From contig CAIONS010000030.1 in the NCBI GenBank assembly GCA_903859715.1, forward strand, positions 1-53,548: 53,548 nucleotides of DNA, written 5' to 3'. The number at the start of each line of letters is the position of its first letter. The stretch's first letter is position 1. Shown here one piece after another: positions 8,685-16,491 of the stretch. This DNA is from an uncultured Opitutia bacterium (lineage in GTDB: Bacteria > Verrucomicrobiota > Verrucomicrobiia > Opitutales > Opitutaceae). The notes beneath the pieces are model-generated. The model saw only the letters and a list, made by a program, of their open reading frames with translations, was not told the DNA's origin and ran no database searches. A program made the position numbers and the translations under genes.

Positions 8685-9614
8685 CTATTTCGCCCGATTG
8701 CGCGGGTGAAACTTCGTGTGCTGTTCGAGCAGGCGCTTCGACTCGACCGCGGTGTAGATCTGCGTCGTCGAGATGCTCGCATGCCCCAGCATTTCCTGGA
8801 TCGCACGCAGGTCGGCGCCGCCACTGAGCAGATGCGTGGCAAACGAATGCCGCAGGCCGTGTGGCTTCACGTTCTTCGTGATCCCGGCGCGCTGCGCGTT
8901 CTTCTTCACAATCATCCAGAGCGCCACGCGGGAGAGCGCGGTCCCGCGCGGATTCAGAAACAACTGGCTGCCGGTCTTCGGTTTCACGAGCTGAGGCCGC
9001 CCGGAAAGCAGATAAGTCGCCACGGCATCGGCCGCCCGGCCGCCGATGGGCACGACCCGCTCCTTCGAGCCCTTGCCAAAAACGCGGAGAAACCCCTGCT
9101 CAAGGTTCACTTGCTGCAGGGTCAACCCCGCCAGTTCCGACACGCGCAGGCCGCTCGAGTAAAACAACTCCAGCAGCGCCCGATCACGCAGCGCCCGGGC
9201 ATCACCGCCGGTCGGGGCGGCCAGCAGCCGGCCGATTTCCTCCGGCGTGAGCGTGCCGGGAATGCGCCGCGTCAGTTTCGGCCCGGACAACAGGTCGGTG
9301 AAATCGTCGGCGCGGATTTTCTCGCGGACGAGGAAGCGGGCGAGCCCACGCAGCGCCGTGAGCTTGCGCGCCAAGCTGGCCGGCGCACAGACGCGGCCGT
9401 TTAACGAATGGATCCACTCCGCCGCCTGCGCGCGGGTCAGTCCGCGCCAGTCGGCGGCGCCGCGCTTCGCGAGGAATGCCGCGGCCTGATCGAGATCGCT
9501 ACGATAGGCCGAGAGCGTGTTCCTGGACAGCGCGCGCTCCAGCCCGAGGAAGGCGAGAAACGCCTCGATGTCGTTCGCAAATGCGGGAGCGGCCTGGCTG
9601 TGATCAACCCGCAT
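8685..9614 (-). CDS. xerD: Site-specific tyrosine recombinase XerD
   Basis: A 309-residue tyrosine recombinase that, with XerC, resolves chromosome dimers at dif. The N-terminal SAM-like DNA-binding domain spans about residues 10-100. The catalytic domain has Arg157 (SGLRVSE), Lys184 (GKGSKER), His252-Arg255 (HGLRHSFATHL), His278 (LGHASISTT) and nucleophile Tyr287 (TQIYT). The tail SKRLLEQHTKFHPR and the lack of flanking integrase-type att structures point to the housekeeping XerD and not a phage integrase. It lies 42 bp downstream of infA on the same strand and may be cotranscribed with it. Confidence 0.95.
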   Translation of the reverse strand: MRVDHSQAAPAFANDIEAFLAFLGLERALSRNTLSAYRSDLDQAAAFLAKRGAADWRGLTRAQAAEWIHSLNGRVCAPASLARKLTALRGLARFLVREKIRADDFTDLLSGPKLTRRIPGTLTPEEIGRLLAAPTGGDARALRDRALLELFYSSGLRVSELAGLTLQQVNLEQGFLRVFGKGSKERVVPIGGRAADAVATYLLSGRPQLVKPKTGSQLFLNPRGTALSRVALWMIVKKNAQRAGITKNVKPHGLRHSFATHLLSGGADLRAIQEMLGHASISTTQIYTAVESKRLLEQHTKFHPRNRAK

Positions 9615-9656
9615 GGCGTGAAAAGGGACGGTAACCGGCGCTGCCGGGGGCGGCGC

Positions 9657-9920
9657 TCAGAAGCGGCGACGTGGCGGCGGCGGACGGTAGCCGTTGTTCT
9701 GTTCCTTGACGCGGAACGTGATGCGCGCCTTCTCCAGATCGTAGGGGCTCATCTCCATCTTCACGGTGTCGCCCGCGGCGATCTTGATGAAATTCTTCCG
9801 CAGCTTGCCCGAGATGTGCGCCAGCACGACATGGCCGTTGGCGAGCTGCACCTTGAACATGGTGCCCGGCAGCACGGTTACGACCTTGCCCTCCACTTCG
9901 ATCGAATTGCTATCAGCCAT
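9657..9920 (-). CDS. infA: Translation initiation factor IF-1
   Basis: An 87-residue OB-fold S1-like protein with the IF-1 signature: [21 protein letters not shown] at the start, [18 protein letters not shown], then [21 protein letters not shown]. It binds the ribosomal A site during initiation. It carries a C-terminal basic/proline extension ([10 protein letters not shown]) that lengthens it beyond the usual 72 residues. It is divergent from tadA, with a 123-bp shared upstream region. The gene is away from the ribosomal-protein operon where it sits in many bacteria. Confidence 0.96.
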   Translation of the reverse strand: MADSNSIEVEGKVVTVLPGTMFKVQLANGHVVLAHISGKLRKNFIKIAAGDTVKMEMSPYDLEKARITFRVKEQNNGYRPPPPRRRF

Positions 9921-9942
9921 GGTGGGGAGTGTCGGACGTGGT

Positions 9943-9971
9943 TTGGGTCATAGGTGGGTCAGCGGTATAAA
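9943..9971 (+). promoter_or_regulatory. Predicted sigma-70 promoter of tadA
   Basis: A -35-like TTGGGT (9943-9948) and a -10 TATAAA (9966-9971) are separated by exactly 17 nt, pointing at tadA. The start of transcription would be near 9978, giving a roughly 65-nt leader. The -10 is the best AT-rich hexamer in the infA-tadA gap. Confidence 0.45.
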
Positions 9972-10013
9972 AGCCCCTTGTAAGGCGGAAACGCCCCGCG
10001 TAAGCAAGGCTTT
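9970..10013 (+). promoter_or_regulatory. Structured element at the start of the tadA leader
   Basis: AAAGC (9970-9974) can pair with GCTTT (10009-10013). CTTG (9977-9980) pairs with CAAG (10005-10008), and an apical GGCG-GAAA-CGCC tetraloop hairpin forms at 9984-9995. It resembles no riboswitch class I can name. It overlaps the predicted promoter -10 and start site, so it could equally be DNA-level dyad symmetry. Confidence 0.35.
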
Positions 10014-10043
10014 CCCTCGGTCCACCCGACCCACCGCGACCCT

Positions 10044-10562
10044 ATGGCCGATCCTCTCCCGCCGCCCTGTCCGTTCGAGAAGCGCTTCCCGTCGCAGCTC
10101 GTGCGCGACGATGCCTTCTTCATGAGCCTGGCCTTCAACCAGGCCATCGACGCGTGGCGGCAGGACGAGGTCCCGATCGGTGCGGTGATTGAATTGGGCG
10201 GCGAGATCATCGCCGCCGCGCACAACACGGTCGAGGGCGCGCATGACCCGACCGCGCATGCCGAGATGCTCGCGCTCACCCAGGCCGCCGCGAAGCTCGG
10301 CAACTGGCGGCTCGAGGGCGCCACGCTCTACGTCACGAAGGAGCCCTGCCCGATGTGCTCCGGCGCCACGCTCATGTCGCGGCTCAAGCGCGTGTGCTAT
10401 GCGGTGCCCGACCCGAAGATGGGCTGCCTCGGCGGTGCGACCAACCTCAACGACCTTCCGCGCGTGAACCACCATGTCGAGCTGACCGCCGGAGGCGTGC
10501 TCGAGCATGAGTGCCGGGAATTGTTGCAGGCGTTTTTTAAACTGAAGCGGAAGGAGGAATGA
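10044..10562 (+). CDS. tadA: tRNA-specific adenosine deaminase (TadA)
   Basis: TadA deaminates A34 of tRNA-Arg(ACG) to inosine, using a zinc-activated water. The 172-residue protein has the deaminase zinc site: HAE with His72 and proton-shuttle Glu74, and PCPMC with Cys102 and Cys105. Other family landmarks are DEVPIGAVI and the MSRLKRVCYAV-DPKMGCLGG region. The N terminus is about 15 residues longer than in E. coli, with a proline-rich MADPLPPPCPF start. A guanine deaminase or other CDA-family member is less likely given the substrate-loop residues. It is followed by a nested inverted repeat (10568-10724). Confidence 0.93.
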   Translation: MADPLPPPCPFEKRFPSQLVRDDAFFMSLAFNQAIDAWRQDEVPIGAVIELGGEIIAAAHNTVEGAHDPTAHAEMLALTQAAAKLGNWRLEGATLYVTKEPCPMCSGATLMSRLKRVCYAVPDPKMGCLGGATNLNDLPRVNHHVELTAGGVLEHECRELLQAFFKLKRKEE

Positions 10563-10567
10563 AAGGT

Positions 10568-10724
10568 GCGCAGGCATCCTGCCTGCTCCGAGACTTGGTC
10601 TGAGGTAGGGCGGGACCGCTGGGACCGCCGTCATGTCCGATTGCGTTATGGGTCGATCACGGACGATGCATCGGCGGGCCCAGCGGTCCCGCCCTACCTT
10701 TCGGAGCAGGCAGGACGCCTGCGC
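10568..10724. repeat. Nested inverted repeats: GCGCAGGCNTCCTGCCTGCTC family outside, family A inside
   Basis: The outer arms 10568-10591 and 10701-10724 match at 23 of 24 positions and are themselves partly self-complementary (GCAGG...CCTGC). The inner family A arms lie at 10605-10629 and 10673-10697. The repeat occupies more than half of the 294-bp tadA-sodB gap. The remainder (10725-10856) contains a TTGACG at 10789-10794 that could be a sodB -35, but I see no convincing -10. Confidence 0.85.
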
Positions 10725-10856
10725 TCCAACATACCCGCGAACCCGACGCACATCCCCGGTCCATGAACCGGCAAATCCTCCTCAGCAGTTGACGGCGCCG
10801 GCGAGTCGCGGCACGTTCGCGAGGTTTCCCTCCAACCCGAAAAACGAAATAACATC

Positions 10857-11489
10857 ATGGCCTACACTCTTCCCGCCCTCCCCTACGCCGTCGACGCCCT
10901 CGTGCCGCACATCGATGCGAAGACGATGGAAATCCACCACGGCAAGCACCACCAGGCGTACATCACGAACGCCAACAATCTCCTCAAGGATCACGCGGCC
11001 CTCGCCGCCCTCGACGTCAATGTCCTCATCGCCGACCTGAGCCAGGTTCCCGAGGCGATCCGCGGCGGCGTGCGCAACAACGCCGGCGGCCACTCGAACC
11101 ACTCGTTCTTCTGGACCATCCTCGGTCCCGGCAAGGGCGGCGCGCCCAAGGGCCAGCTGGCTGATGCCATCACCGCGACGTTCGGCGGCTTCGACAAGTT
11201 CAAGGAAGAGTTCGCCAAGGCCGGCGCGACGCGCTTCGGCTCCGGCTGGGCCTGGCTCTACGTCACCGCCGACAAGAAACTCGCCGTGGGCTCCACCGCC
11301 AACCAGGACAGCCCGCTGATGGGCAAGGCCGGCGCCGGCATCGAGGGCAAGCCCGTCATCGGCCTCGATGTCTGGGAGCACGCCTACTATCTCAACTACC
11401 AGAACCGCCGTCCCGATTACATCACGGCCTTCTGGAACGTCGCCAACTGGGACGCCGCCGAGGCCAACTTCGCCGCTGCGACGAAGTAA
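10857..11489 (+). CDS. sodB: Superoxide dismutase (Fe/Mn family)
   Basis: A 210-residue cytoplasmic Fe/Mn superoxide dismutase, full length, converting superoxide to peroxide and oxygen. The four metal ligands are His27 (EIHHGKHH), His82 (NHSFFW), Asp171 and His175 (DVWEHAYY). The TANQDSPL motif before the last ligands is more typical of Mn or cambialistic enzymes, so sodA would be an equally fair name. There is no signal peptide. A good intrinsic terminator follows at 11518. The ATG at 10857 is the only sensible start, preceded by an A-rich stretch without a Shine-Dalgarno. Confidence 0.95.
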   Translation: MAYTLPALPYAVDALVPHIDAKTMEIHHGKHHQAYITNANNLLKDHAALAALDVNVLIADLSQVPEAIRGGVRNNAGGHSNHSFFWTILGPGKGGAPKGQLADAITATFGGFDKFKEEFAKAGATRFGSGWAWLYVTADKKLAVGSTANQDSPLMGKAGAGIEGKPVIGLDVWEHAYYLNYQNRRPDYITAFWNVANWDAAEANFAAATK

Positions 11490-11517
11490 ACCCGCCGCGA
11501 AATTATTTCACCCGACC

Positions 11518-11549
11518 AAAAGCCGCGCCCGAAATGGCGTGGCTTTTTT
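11518..11549 (+). terminator. Intrinsic terminator after sodB
   Basis: AAAAGCCGCGCC (11518-11529) pairs with GGCGTGGCTTTT around a short loop, with a single G-U pair, and ends in six Ts. It starts 28 nt after the sodB stop. Confidence 0.8.
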
Positions 11550-11562
11550 GTCTTATTCTCAC

Positions 11563-11715
11563 GTCATCCTGAGCGAAGCCGAAGGATCTCTGTCATTTCT
11601 CACGATATGTCCGTGTTTGATTCGGACACTTGGGCGTCGTCGTGGGAGTAGCTATGGCCGGAGGCGGACTTGAGAGAAATAATCACAGAGATCCTTCGGC
11701 TTCGCTCAGGATGAC
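11563..11715. repeat. Inverted repeat with perfect 31-bp arms (family C, CATCCTGAGCGAAG type)
   Basis: Arms 11563-11593 and 11685-11715 are exact reverse complements. The CATYCTGAGCGNAG core recurs at 34026-34109 and 47725-47815, each time as a pair. Similar cores are scattered through many environmental bacterial genomes. It lies between convergent sodB and tolB. Confidence 0.9.
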
Positions 11716-11748
11716 GACACTTGAGGGAAGGCCCGAAGCGGGCCTGGC

Positions 11749-12933
11749 TCACGGCGTCCACACGCTAGCCTGCATCGCGGGGCCAAAGCTCCGCGGGCTG
11801 ATGGGCGTGCTCTTCCCCGTCTCAGTGTCGAGGATGCAGAGCACACTCGTGTTGCGATCGCGCGCGGTGTAAACCACATGGCGGCCGTCGGCGAGCCAGC
11901 TGGCCTCGATGCCGTCAAATGGCGCCTTGGAAACAATCTCCGCCGTACCCTTGGAAAAGTCGTACACCGCGATCTGGTAGGCGGAGCTGGGGCGGACCGT
12001 GCAGACAATCTTGTTCGGGTCAGTCCGGCTCCAATCCGGCTCCGCTGTAAACCTAAAGCCCGTCACGAGCCGCGAGGGTGTGCCGCCACCCGCCGACATC
12101 ACATAGAGCTGCGGGCCGGGTTCCATTGCAAACACGAGCCGTGAGCCGTCCGGCGACCAGCACGGGGAGGCCTTGGTGGAGTCCGAGCGCGTCTTGCGCG
12201 AAACCTGCCGCCCTTGGGCGCTGCTGATATAGATCTCGGGGTTGCCTTCGCCGCTGAGCACCATCGCCACCTGGCCGCCACTCGGGCTGTAGCGGGCGCC
12301 GCCATTCGTGCCCTTGAAGCTCACGAACGACGTACGCTGGTAGCTGTTGAGGTCGATCTGGAAAATATCCGGGAAGCCCGACTTGAAGAAACTCGTGTAG
12401 AGCAGCCTGCCGCCATCCGGCGACCAGCGGGGAAACAGGGCGATCGCGTTGTCATGGGTAACCTGCGTCACCCGGTGGAAAAAGAGGTCGCTGGTGTAGA
12501 CCTCGCGGCGGCCGCCACCTCCGCCAATGAAGGCAATCTTCGCGGTGAAAAATCCCTTCAACCCGAGGCCGTTCGTCTTCACGACCGCGATGTCGGCGGC
12601 GCGCAGGAGGGCGTCCATGCCGTTCCGGCCCGTCGCGACATCCGAGGAAAACGGCGTGCCGGCGGAGCCCTTCGTGATGTCCACGCGCACTTGCGTCGGG
12701 GTCACGAGCGAAAAACGGATATCGTAGGCAAACCCGCTGGCGGTGAGCCGGTAGCGGCCGTGCACGTTGAAGGCGCGGACCGCGAGGTCGTTCAGCTCGG
12801 GCGTGTTGGCGGAGACGCGGACCGGGATGGTCTTGTTTTCAGCGGTGACGGTGACCTCGCCGATGTTGCGCTGGGCCAGGGCGGGTGCGGCGGCGACGGC
12901 GAGGAGGAGAAAAAGACGCAGGAGTTTTTGCAT
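11749..12933 (-). CDS. tolB: TolB-like periplasmic beta-propeller protein
   Basis: A 394-residue exported protein with a Sec signal peptide (hydrophobic LLRLFLLLAVAAAPALAQ). An N-terminal alpha/beta domain includes a RYRLTASGFAYDIRF stretch. Then come at least five propeller blades with WSPDG-type motifs (FPRWSPDGGRLLY, ARYSPSGGQVA, PCWSPDGSRLVF, PDWSRTD, ASWLADGRHVVY). In the Tol-Pal system TolB links Pal at the outer membrane to TolA. No tolA, pal or tolQR is adjacent, so the assignment rests on architecture. A related WD40-like surface protein cannot be excluded. It is divergently arranged with mrp across about 100 bp. Confidence 0.8.
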   Translation of the reverse strand: MQKLLRLFLLLAVAAAPALAQRNIGEVTVTAENKTIPVRVSANTPELNDLAVRAFNVHGRYRLTASGFAYDIRFSLVTPTQVRVDITKGSAGTPFSSDVATGRNGMDALLRAADIAVVKTNGLGLKGFFTAKIAFIGGGGGRREVYTSDLFFHRVTQVTHDNAIALFPRWSPDGGRLLYTSFFKSGFPDIFQIDLNSYQRTSFVSFKGTNGGARYSPSGGQVAMVLSGEGNPEIYISSAQGRQVSRKTRSDSTKASPCWSPDGSRLVFAMEPGPQLYVMSAGGGTPSRLVTGFRFTAEPDWSRTDPNKIVCTVRPSSAYQIAVYDFSKGTAEIVSKAPFDGIEASWLADGRHVVYTARDRNTSVLCILDTETGKSTPISPRSFGPAMQASVWTP

Positions 12934-13035
12934 GGGAAAGTGTGGCTTAAAGATGAGCGGGTCCGGGCATTTCTATTTACACCCCGACCGCGCATAACAA
13001 CTTTATTTCCCTTCCGTCTGACATTTTCTCCACGC

Positions 13036-14115
13036 GTGACGCCCGACGATATCAAAGAGCAGCTCAAGCAAGTGAAGTATCCCGGCTTCAGCCGTGACAT
13101 CGTTTCGTTCGGGCTGGTGCGCAGCGCGGCGCTCGTCGACGGCACGGCCAAGGTCTCGCTCACGCTCACGACCAGCGACCCGAAGATCCCGCTGTTCCTG
13201 AAGACCGAGGTCGACAAATGCCTGCGCGCGATCCCCGGCGTGAAGGAGACCATCATCGACATCGCGGTCTCGCCCGTGAAGACCCCGACCGCGGGTGGCG
13301 GCAATCTCGGCGGCAACGCCGGCGCCCCCAAGGGCATCAAACACTCCGTCGCCATCGCCTCGGGCAAGGGCGGCGTCGGCAAGAGCACCTTTGCCGTCAA
13401 TCTCGCCTGCGCCCTCGCCCAGATCGGCATCGCCGCGGGCCGCCCCGGCCGCATCGGCCTGATGGATTGCGACATCTATGGCCCAAGCGTGCCGTTGATG
13501 ATGGGCCTGCAAGGCCGCCCCGAGGTCGACGGCGAGTGGCTCGTGCCGATGGAGCGCCACGGCGTGAAGGTGATGAGCATGGGCTTCCTCGTGGACGACA
13601 ACACGCCCGTCGTCTGGCGCGGCCCCATGATCATGAAAACGATCCAGCAGTTCGTCCAAAACGTGAAGTGGGGCGAACTCGACGTGCTGCTCGTGGACCT
13701 CCCGCCGGGCACCGGCGATGCGCAACTTTCGCTCGTGCAGACTCTCCCGCTCGACGGTGCGATCCTCGTCACCACGCCCCAGCCGGCCGCAACCAACGTC
13801 GCGCGGAAGGGCGGCCTGATGTTCCAGAAGGTCAACGTGCCGCTGATCGGCGTCGCGGAGAACATGAGCTGGTTCATCGACCCGGCCGGCCAGAAACACA
13901 CGCTGTTCGGGTCGGGCGGCGGTATCCTGACGGCGGAAAAACTCGGCACTACCCTCCTCGGCCAGGTGCCGCTGATCGCCGCCATCCGCGAGGGCGGCGA
14001 TGCGGGCCTGCCCATCGTCGTCAGCACGCCGGAAAGCCCCGCGGCCGAGACCTTTCGGACCATTGCGCGGACGCTGCTCGACCGGCTGGCCCGGCCGGGG
14101 CCGCCCCGCGTGTGA
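13036..14115 (+). CDS. apbC: Mrp/ApbC-type P-loop iron-sulfur cluster carrier
   Basis: A 359-residue protein with an N-terminal MIP18/DUF59 domain (about residues 1-90) and a ParA-like P-loop ATPase with deviant Walker A SGKGGVGKS (Lys116), MDCDIYGPS, and VDLPPGTGDAQLSL. The family carries and inserts Fe-S clusters. The usual C-terminal CxxC that binds the cluster is missing: where it should be, the sequence reads NMSWFIDPAGQKH. Start: a GTG at 13036 gives VTPDDIKEQLKQVKYPG, the conserved beginning. The longer open frame (from 12214) runs antisense to tolB and is discarded. Two small genes follow closely and may be cotranscribed. Confidence 0.9.
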   Translation: MTPDDIKEQLKQVKYPGFSRDIVSFGLVRSAALVDGTAKVSLTLTTSDPKIPLFLKTEVDKCLRAIPGVKETIIDIAVSPVKTPTAGGGNLGGNAGAPKGIKHSVAIASGKGGVGKSTFAVNLACALAQIGIAAGRPGRIGLMDCDIYGPSVPLMMGLQGRPEVDGEWLVPMERHGVKVMSMGFLVDDNTPVVWRGPMIMKTIQQFVQNVKWGELDVLLVDLPPGTGDAQLSLVQTLPLDGAILVTTPQPAATNVARKGGLMFQKVNVPLIGVAENMSWFIDPAGQKHTLFGSGGGILTAEKLGTTLLGQVPLIAAIREGGDAGLPIVVSTPESPAAETFRTIARTLLDRLARPGPPRV

Positions 14116-14187
14116 CAATTGGGAAAATTGCAGGCATTGACACTCATCGCCGCCTCGCTCTCATCTTCCCCCGCCTCGCTCAGCTGC

Positions 14188-14457
14188 ATGACTTCCTCTG
14201 CCCAAGAACCCGCGACCACTCGCGAATTCGTCAAACAATCCAGCCTCTACCAGGAATTCCTGGCTGAGCGGGAGGAAATCTTGAAGCACAAGTGGCTTGA
14301 GTCCGAGCGGCTCGGCTACGACATCGGTTTCGAACGCGCCCTGCTGGACTGGATCCGCAAGCATCGCGAAAGCTGGCGCGCCGCGCGCCGCCAGCAGGTG
14401 GCCTCCGGCGCAACGCCGGTCCCCGCCGACGCCGTCAAGAAAACGACCGCGGCATGA
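14188..14457 (+). CDS. Small conserved-looking protein of unknown function
   Basis: An 89-residue soluble helical protein. Its middle reads FLAEREEILKHKWLESERLG then YDIGFERALLDWI, which recalls a motif in DUF4032 proteins, but I am not sure of this link. The frame is open from 14119, only three bases after mrp. The extra 23 residues are weakly hydrophobic (LTLIAASLSSSPASLS) and could be a poor signal peptide, so the start is uncertain. Its TGA overlaps the ATG of the next gene, so the two are translationally coupled. Confidence 0.65.
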   Translation: MTSSAQEPATTREFVKQSSLYQEFLAEREEILKHKWLESERLGYDIGFERALLDWIRKHRESWRAARRQQVASGATPVPADAVKKTTAA

Positions 14458-14702
14458 AACGGGCCCTCCTCTGGGCCCCGTTCGTCATCCTGACCGGCTG
14501 TCATCTCGCCTCGCACTGGGTCCATGACAGTCGCGTCCTCGGGAATGTGTGGATCGCCGCCTTGATCGGCTGCCTCCTGTGCGTGCCCGTCATCTCCCGC
14601 TCCAAACTGTGGCTGAGCTATGTGGCCCTCTTTTTCCCGTTTGTCATGCTCGCCCTGCACATCGCGCTGGACTGGGGTTCGCTGAGCATCGGGCTGAACT
14701 GA
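14454..14702 (+). CDS. Small integral membrane protein (82 aa)
   Basis: An 82-residue protein that is almost entirely hydrophobic, with about three membrane helices (LLWAPFVILTGCHLA, VWIAALIGCLLCVPVI, LSYVALFFPFVMLALHIAL). No family is recognised. The ATG overlaps the stop of the preceding gene (ATGA), suggesting coupled translation and a functional pairing. It is followed by a shared terminator region. Confidence 0.65.
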   Translation: MKRALLWAPFVILTGCHLASHWVHDSRVLGNVWIAALIGCLLCVPVISRSKLWLSYVALFFPFVMLALHIALDWGSLSIGLN

Positions 14703-14747
14703 GCTGGAGACGCGGCGTCCGTCGGCCGGTTCAACCCATCCGGGCAT

Positions 14748-14775
14748 AAAAAAGCCGGGCGCAGGGCCCGGCTTT
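14748..14775 (-). terminator. Intrinsic terminator for rpmG (probably bidirectional)
   Basis: AAAGCCGGGC (14751-14760) and GCCCGGCTTT (14766-14775) form a perfect 10-bp stem with a GCAGG loop. On the minus strand the stem is followed by a run of six Ts, ending rpmG transcription. On the plus strand only three Ts follow, a weaker stop for the 82-aa gene. Confidence 0.85.
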
Positions 14776-14805
14776 GGAAAATGACGCGGAAAACGCGACG
14801 GAGGC

Positions 14806-14970
14806 TTACTTGATCTCCTTGTGCAGCGTGTGGCGCTTGAGGAAGGGGTTGTACTTCTTCTTCTCGATGCGCTCGGTGACGGTCTTCTTGTTCCGCTTCG
14901 TGAGATAGCGGGAGACGGGTTTGCCCTCTTTCTTGGCCTCGGTGCATTCCAGGGTGACGGTTTCGTTCAT
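14806..14970 (-). CDS. rpmG: Large-subunit ribosomal protein bL33
   Basis: A 54-residue basic protein beginning [16 protein letters not shown] and ending [12 protein letters not shown], a clear bL33 by the TKRNKKT and KKKYNPF...HTLHKE motifs. Zinc-binding L33 proteins have two CxxC pairs. Here only one Cys (Cys9) remains, and the later pair is replaced in YNPFLKRH, so this is a zinc-independent (C-minus) form. It starts 67 nt after the stop of the upstream EIIA/DisA_N gene on the same strand and ends before a strong terminator. Confidence 0.93.
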   Translation of the reverse strand: MNETVTLECTEAKKEGKPVSRYLTKRNKKTVTERIEKKKYNPFLKRHTLHKEIK

Positions 14971-15037
14971 GGTTTTTAAATGGTTGAGGGGTCAGGACAC
15001 AGGGCCGGCCGGGCCGGCGCAACCTCAAAGTTGGCCG

Positions 15038-16381
15038 TTACCGCCGCTTCTCCGTCAACGGCAGCATCACGCCGCGGCGGAACATCGTCACCTGCCCCGT
15101 GCTCGATGACACCACGATGGCGATGCAATTGGCGGCCACGCTGATCGCCGCCGCCGCCGCATGCCGGCTGCCGAGCCCGCTGGGCAGCGCATGGTCGCTG
15201 TCCGTCGCCTGGATCAGGCTGCCGGCCGACTCTACCACGCCATCTCCGCGGATCACAAACGCCCCGTCGATGGAGGAAAACTCCTTCACGGTTTCATCCA
15301 TGAAGGGGTTGAGGATGTTGCGGTCCTCCTCCTTGTAACCGTAAAACGGGTTCAGCACGAGCGGCTTGGTGTAGGTCTCGACCTTCTCGATGTCGCCCAC
15401 GACGAACAGGCATCCGACCGGCCGGCCTTCGCGACCCTCGACCGCCAGCTCGGTGGCGACGGCGATAACGCGCTCCAGCACCTCGGGCTTCACGTCTTCC
15501 GGCAGCAGGTCGGCCGTCTGACCCGTGAGCAGCGTCTGAAACTCCCGCTCCACGTCCACCACGACCAGCGTGTCGAACTGGTTGCTCCCCGTCATACCGC
15601 CGACACAGCAGATGCGGTCGGTGAACGCGATGACCCCGCGGGTCAGCGCCACCAGCATCGCGCTGCGCAACTGGGCCAGCCGTTGGGTGGAAAACGAGCG
15701 CACTTGGATCGTCTCGGCGAACGCATTCTGGTCCTCGCTCGGCTCGATGGGATTGCGCGTGACGAGGATGGTCTTGAGCTTCGAGCGCACGGTGCCGGAC
15801 TCGATGCCGCCGATGAACGTGTCGCCAAAAATCATGATCGCCCCGCAATCCGCGCCACGCGCCACGCGCTCCGCCTCGCGGAACATCAGCCGGTTGACGC
15901 GGTTCTGCTGAGTCTGCACCGGGCGGATGCCGCCGAAGCCGCCGATGAGCCGCTCGTGCAGCGCATCGAGATCAGGGGCGTTGACCAGCTTGTCGACCAG
16001 CTCGGGCTCCTTCACCTGCCGCGCGATCGATGCCAGCACCTGCAGGTAGTCGCGGGCGTTTTCCCCTGCGATGAGCATGACGATAAGGTGTACCCGCTCG
16101 TCGCCCGCCGCGCCGTCATGGCGGATGCCGATGCGGCTGCGGCCGATGGCGAGCACATAGCGGCGGCGCATCTTGACGCGGACGTGCGGCAGCGCGACGC
16201 CGAGGCCGAGGTAGGTGGTCATCGTGCCCTCGCGGGCGAGGAGGCCCCTCAGCAGCGACTCCGGCTTCAGGTCCGGGAAGCGCTCGACCGAGACCGCGAG
16301 CAGTTCCTGCAGCGCACCCTCGAGGTCGAGACTCCGCAGGTCGATGATGCGGCCGCGGGCGATGATTTTATCGAGCCGCAT
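15038..16381 (-). CDS. PTS EIIA-like domain fused to a DisA_N (diadenylate cyclase-type) domain
   Basis: A 447-residue protein. Residues about 1-145 form a fructose/nitrogen-type EIIA domain, with the phospho-acceptor His66 in GLGVALPHVRV. A middle region (about 165-345) has an alternating hydrophobic pattern. The C terminus (about 345-440) matches the DisA_N/DAC fold that makes cyclic di-AMP from two ATP: DGAFVI at 372-377, then GLGSRHAAAAAIS around 402-414, then IVVSSSTGQVTMFRRG. The DGA motif is intact. The RHR motif reads Arg406-His407-Ala408, so catalysis is uncertain and the domain may only bind nucleotide. There is no membrane segment. This fusion could link phosphotransfer status to a nucleotide second messenger. 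Confidence 0.85.
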   Translation of the reverse strand: MRLDKIIARGRIIDLRSLDLEGALQELLAVSVERFPDLKPESLLRGLLAREGTMTTYLGLGVALPHVRVKMRRRYVLAIGRSRIGIRHDGAAGDERVHLIVMLIAGENARDYLQVLASIARQVKEPELVDKLVNAPDLDALHERLIGGFGGIRPVQTQQNRVNRLMFREAERVARGADCGAIMIFGDTFIGGIESGTVRSKLKTILVTRNPIEPSEDQNAFAETIQVRSFSTQRLAQLRSAMLVALTRGVIAFTDRICCVGGMTGSNQFDTLVVVDVEREFQTLLTGQTADLLPEDVKPEVLERVIAVATELAVEGREGRPVGCLFVVGDIEKVETYTKPLVLNPFYGYKEEDRNILNPFMDETVKEFSSIDGAFVIRGDGVVESAGSLIQATDSDHALPSGLGSRHAAAAAISVAANCIAIVVSSSTGQVTMFRRGVMLPLTEKRR

Positions 16382-16387
16382 GGTACG

Positions 16388-16421
16388 CTAGAGTCGAAAG
16401 TCGAGAGTCCAGAGTCGAAAG
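16388..16421. repeat. Quasi-tandem GAGTCGAAAGTC repeat (family G)
   Basis: Tandem variations on a 10-nt word (GAGTCGAAAG, TCGAGAGTCC, AGAGTCGAAA) lie directly upstream of the EIIA/DisA_N start. A degenerate complementary arm lies at 16455-16476. It fills the gap between nuoA and the fusion gene. A relative lies at 21811-21926. Confidence 0.65.
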
Positions 16422-16491
16422 CCAGTCCATAAAAACCGAGCCGATTCCGTCGGGCTTCTCGACGCTCGACAATCGGCCTTCGGCACCATGG

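Noticed and set aside
8685-9614. Tyrosine recombinase as part of an integrated element
   Set aside because: It has full XerD features and housekeeping neighbours (infA). No att-like direct repeats or phage genes are nearby.
9951-10020. tRNA-like stretch with CTTGTAAGG upstream of tadA
   Set aside because: It lacks the T-loop GGTTCGAATCC and an acceptor stem of the right length. Reinterpreted as a hairpin leader.
11563-11715. Inverted repeat as a terminator for sodB and tolB
   Set aside because: A proper terminator already lies at 11518-11549. The repeat has no T-run and its core recurs between unrelated genes.
12214-13035. N-terminal extension of the mrp frame
   Set aside because: It lies antisense to tolB. 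Mrp similarity begins exactly at the GTG 13036.
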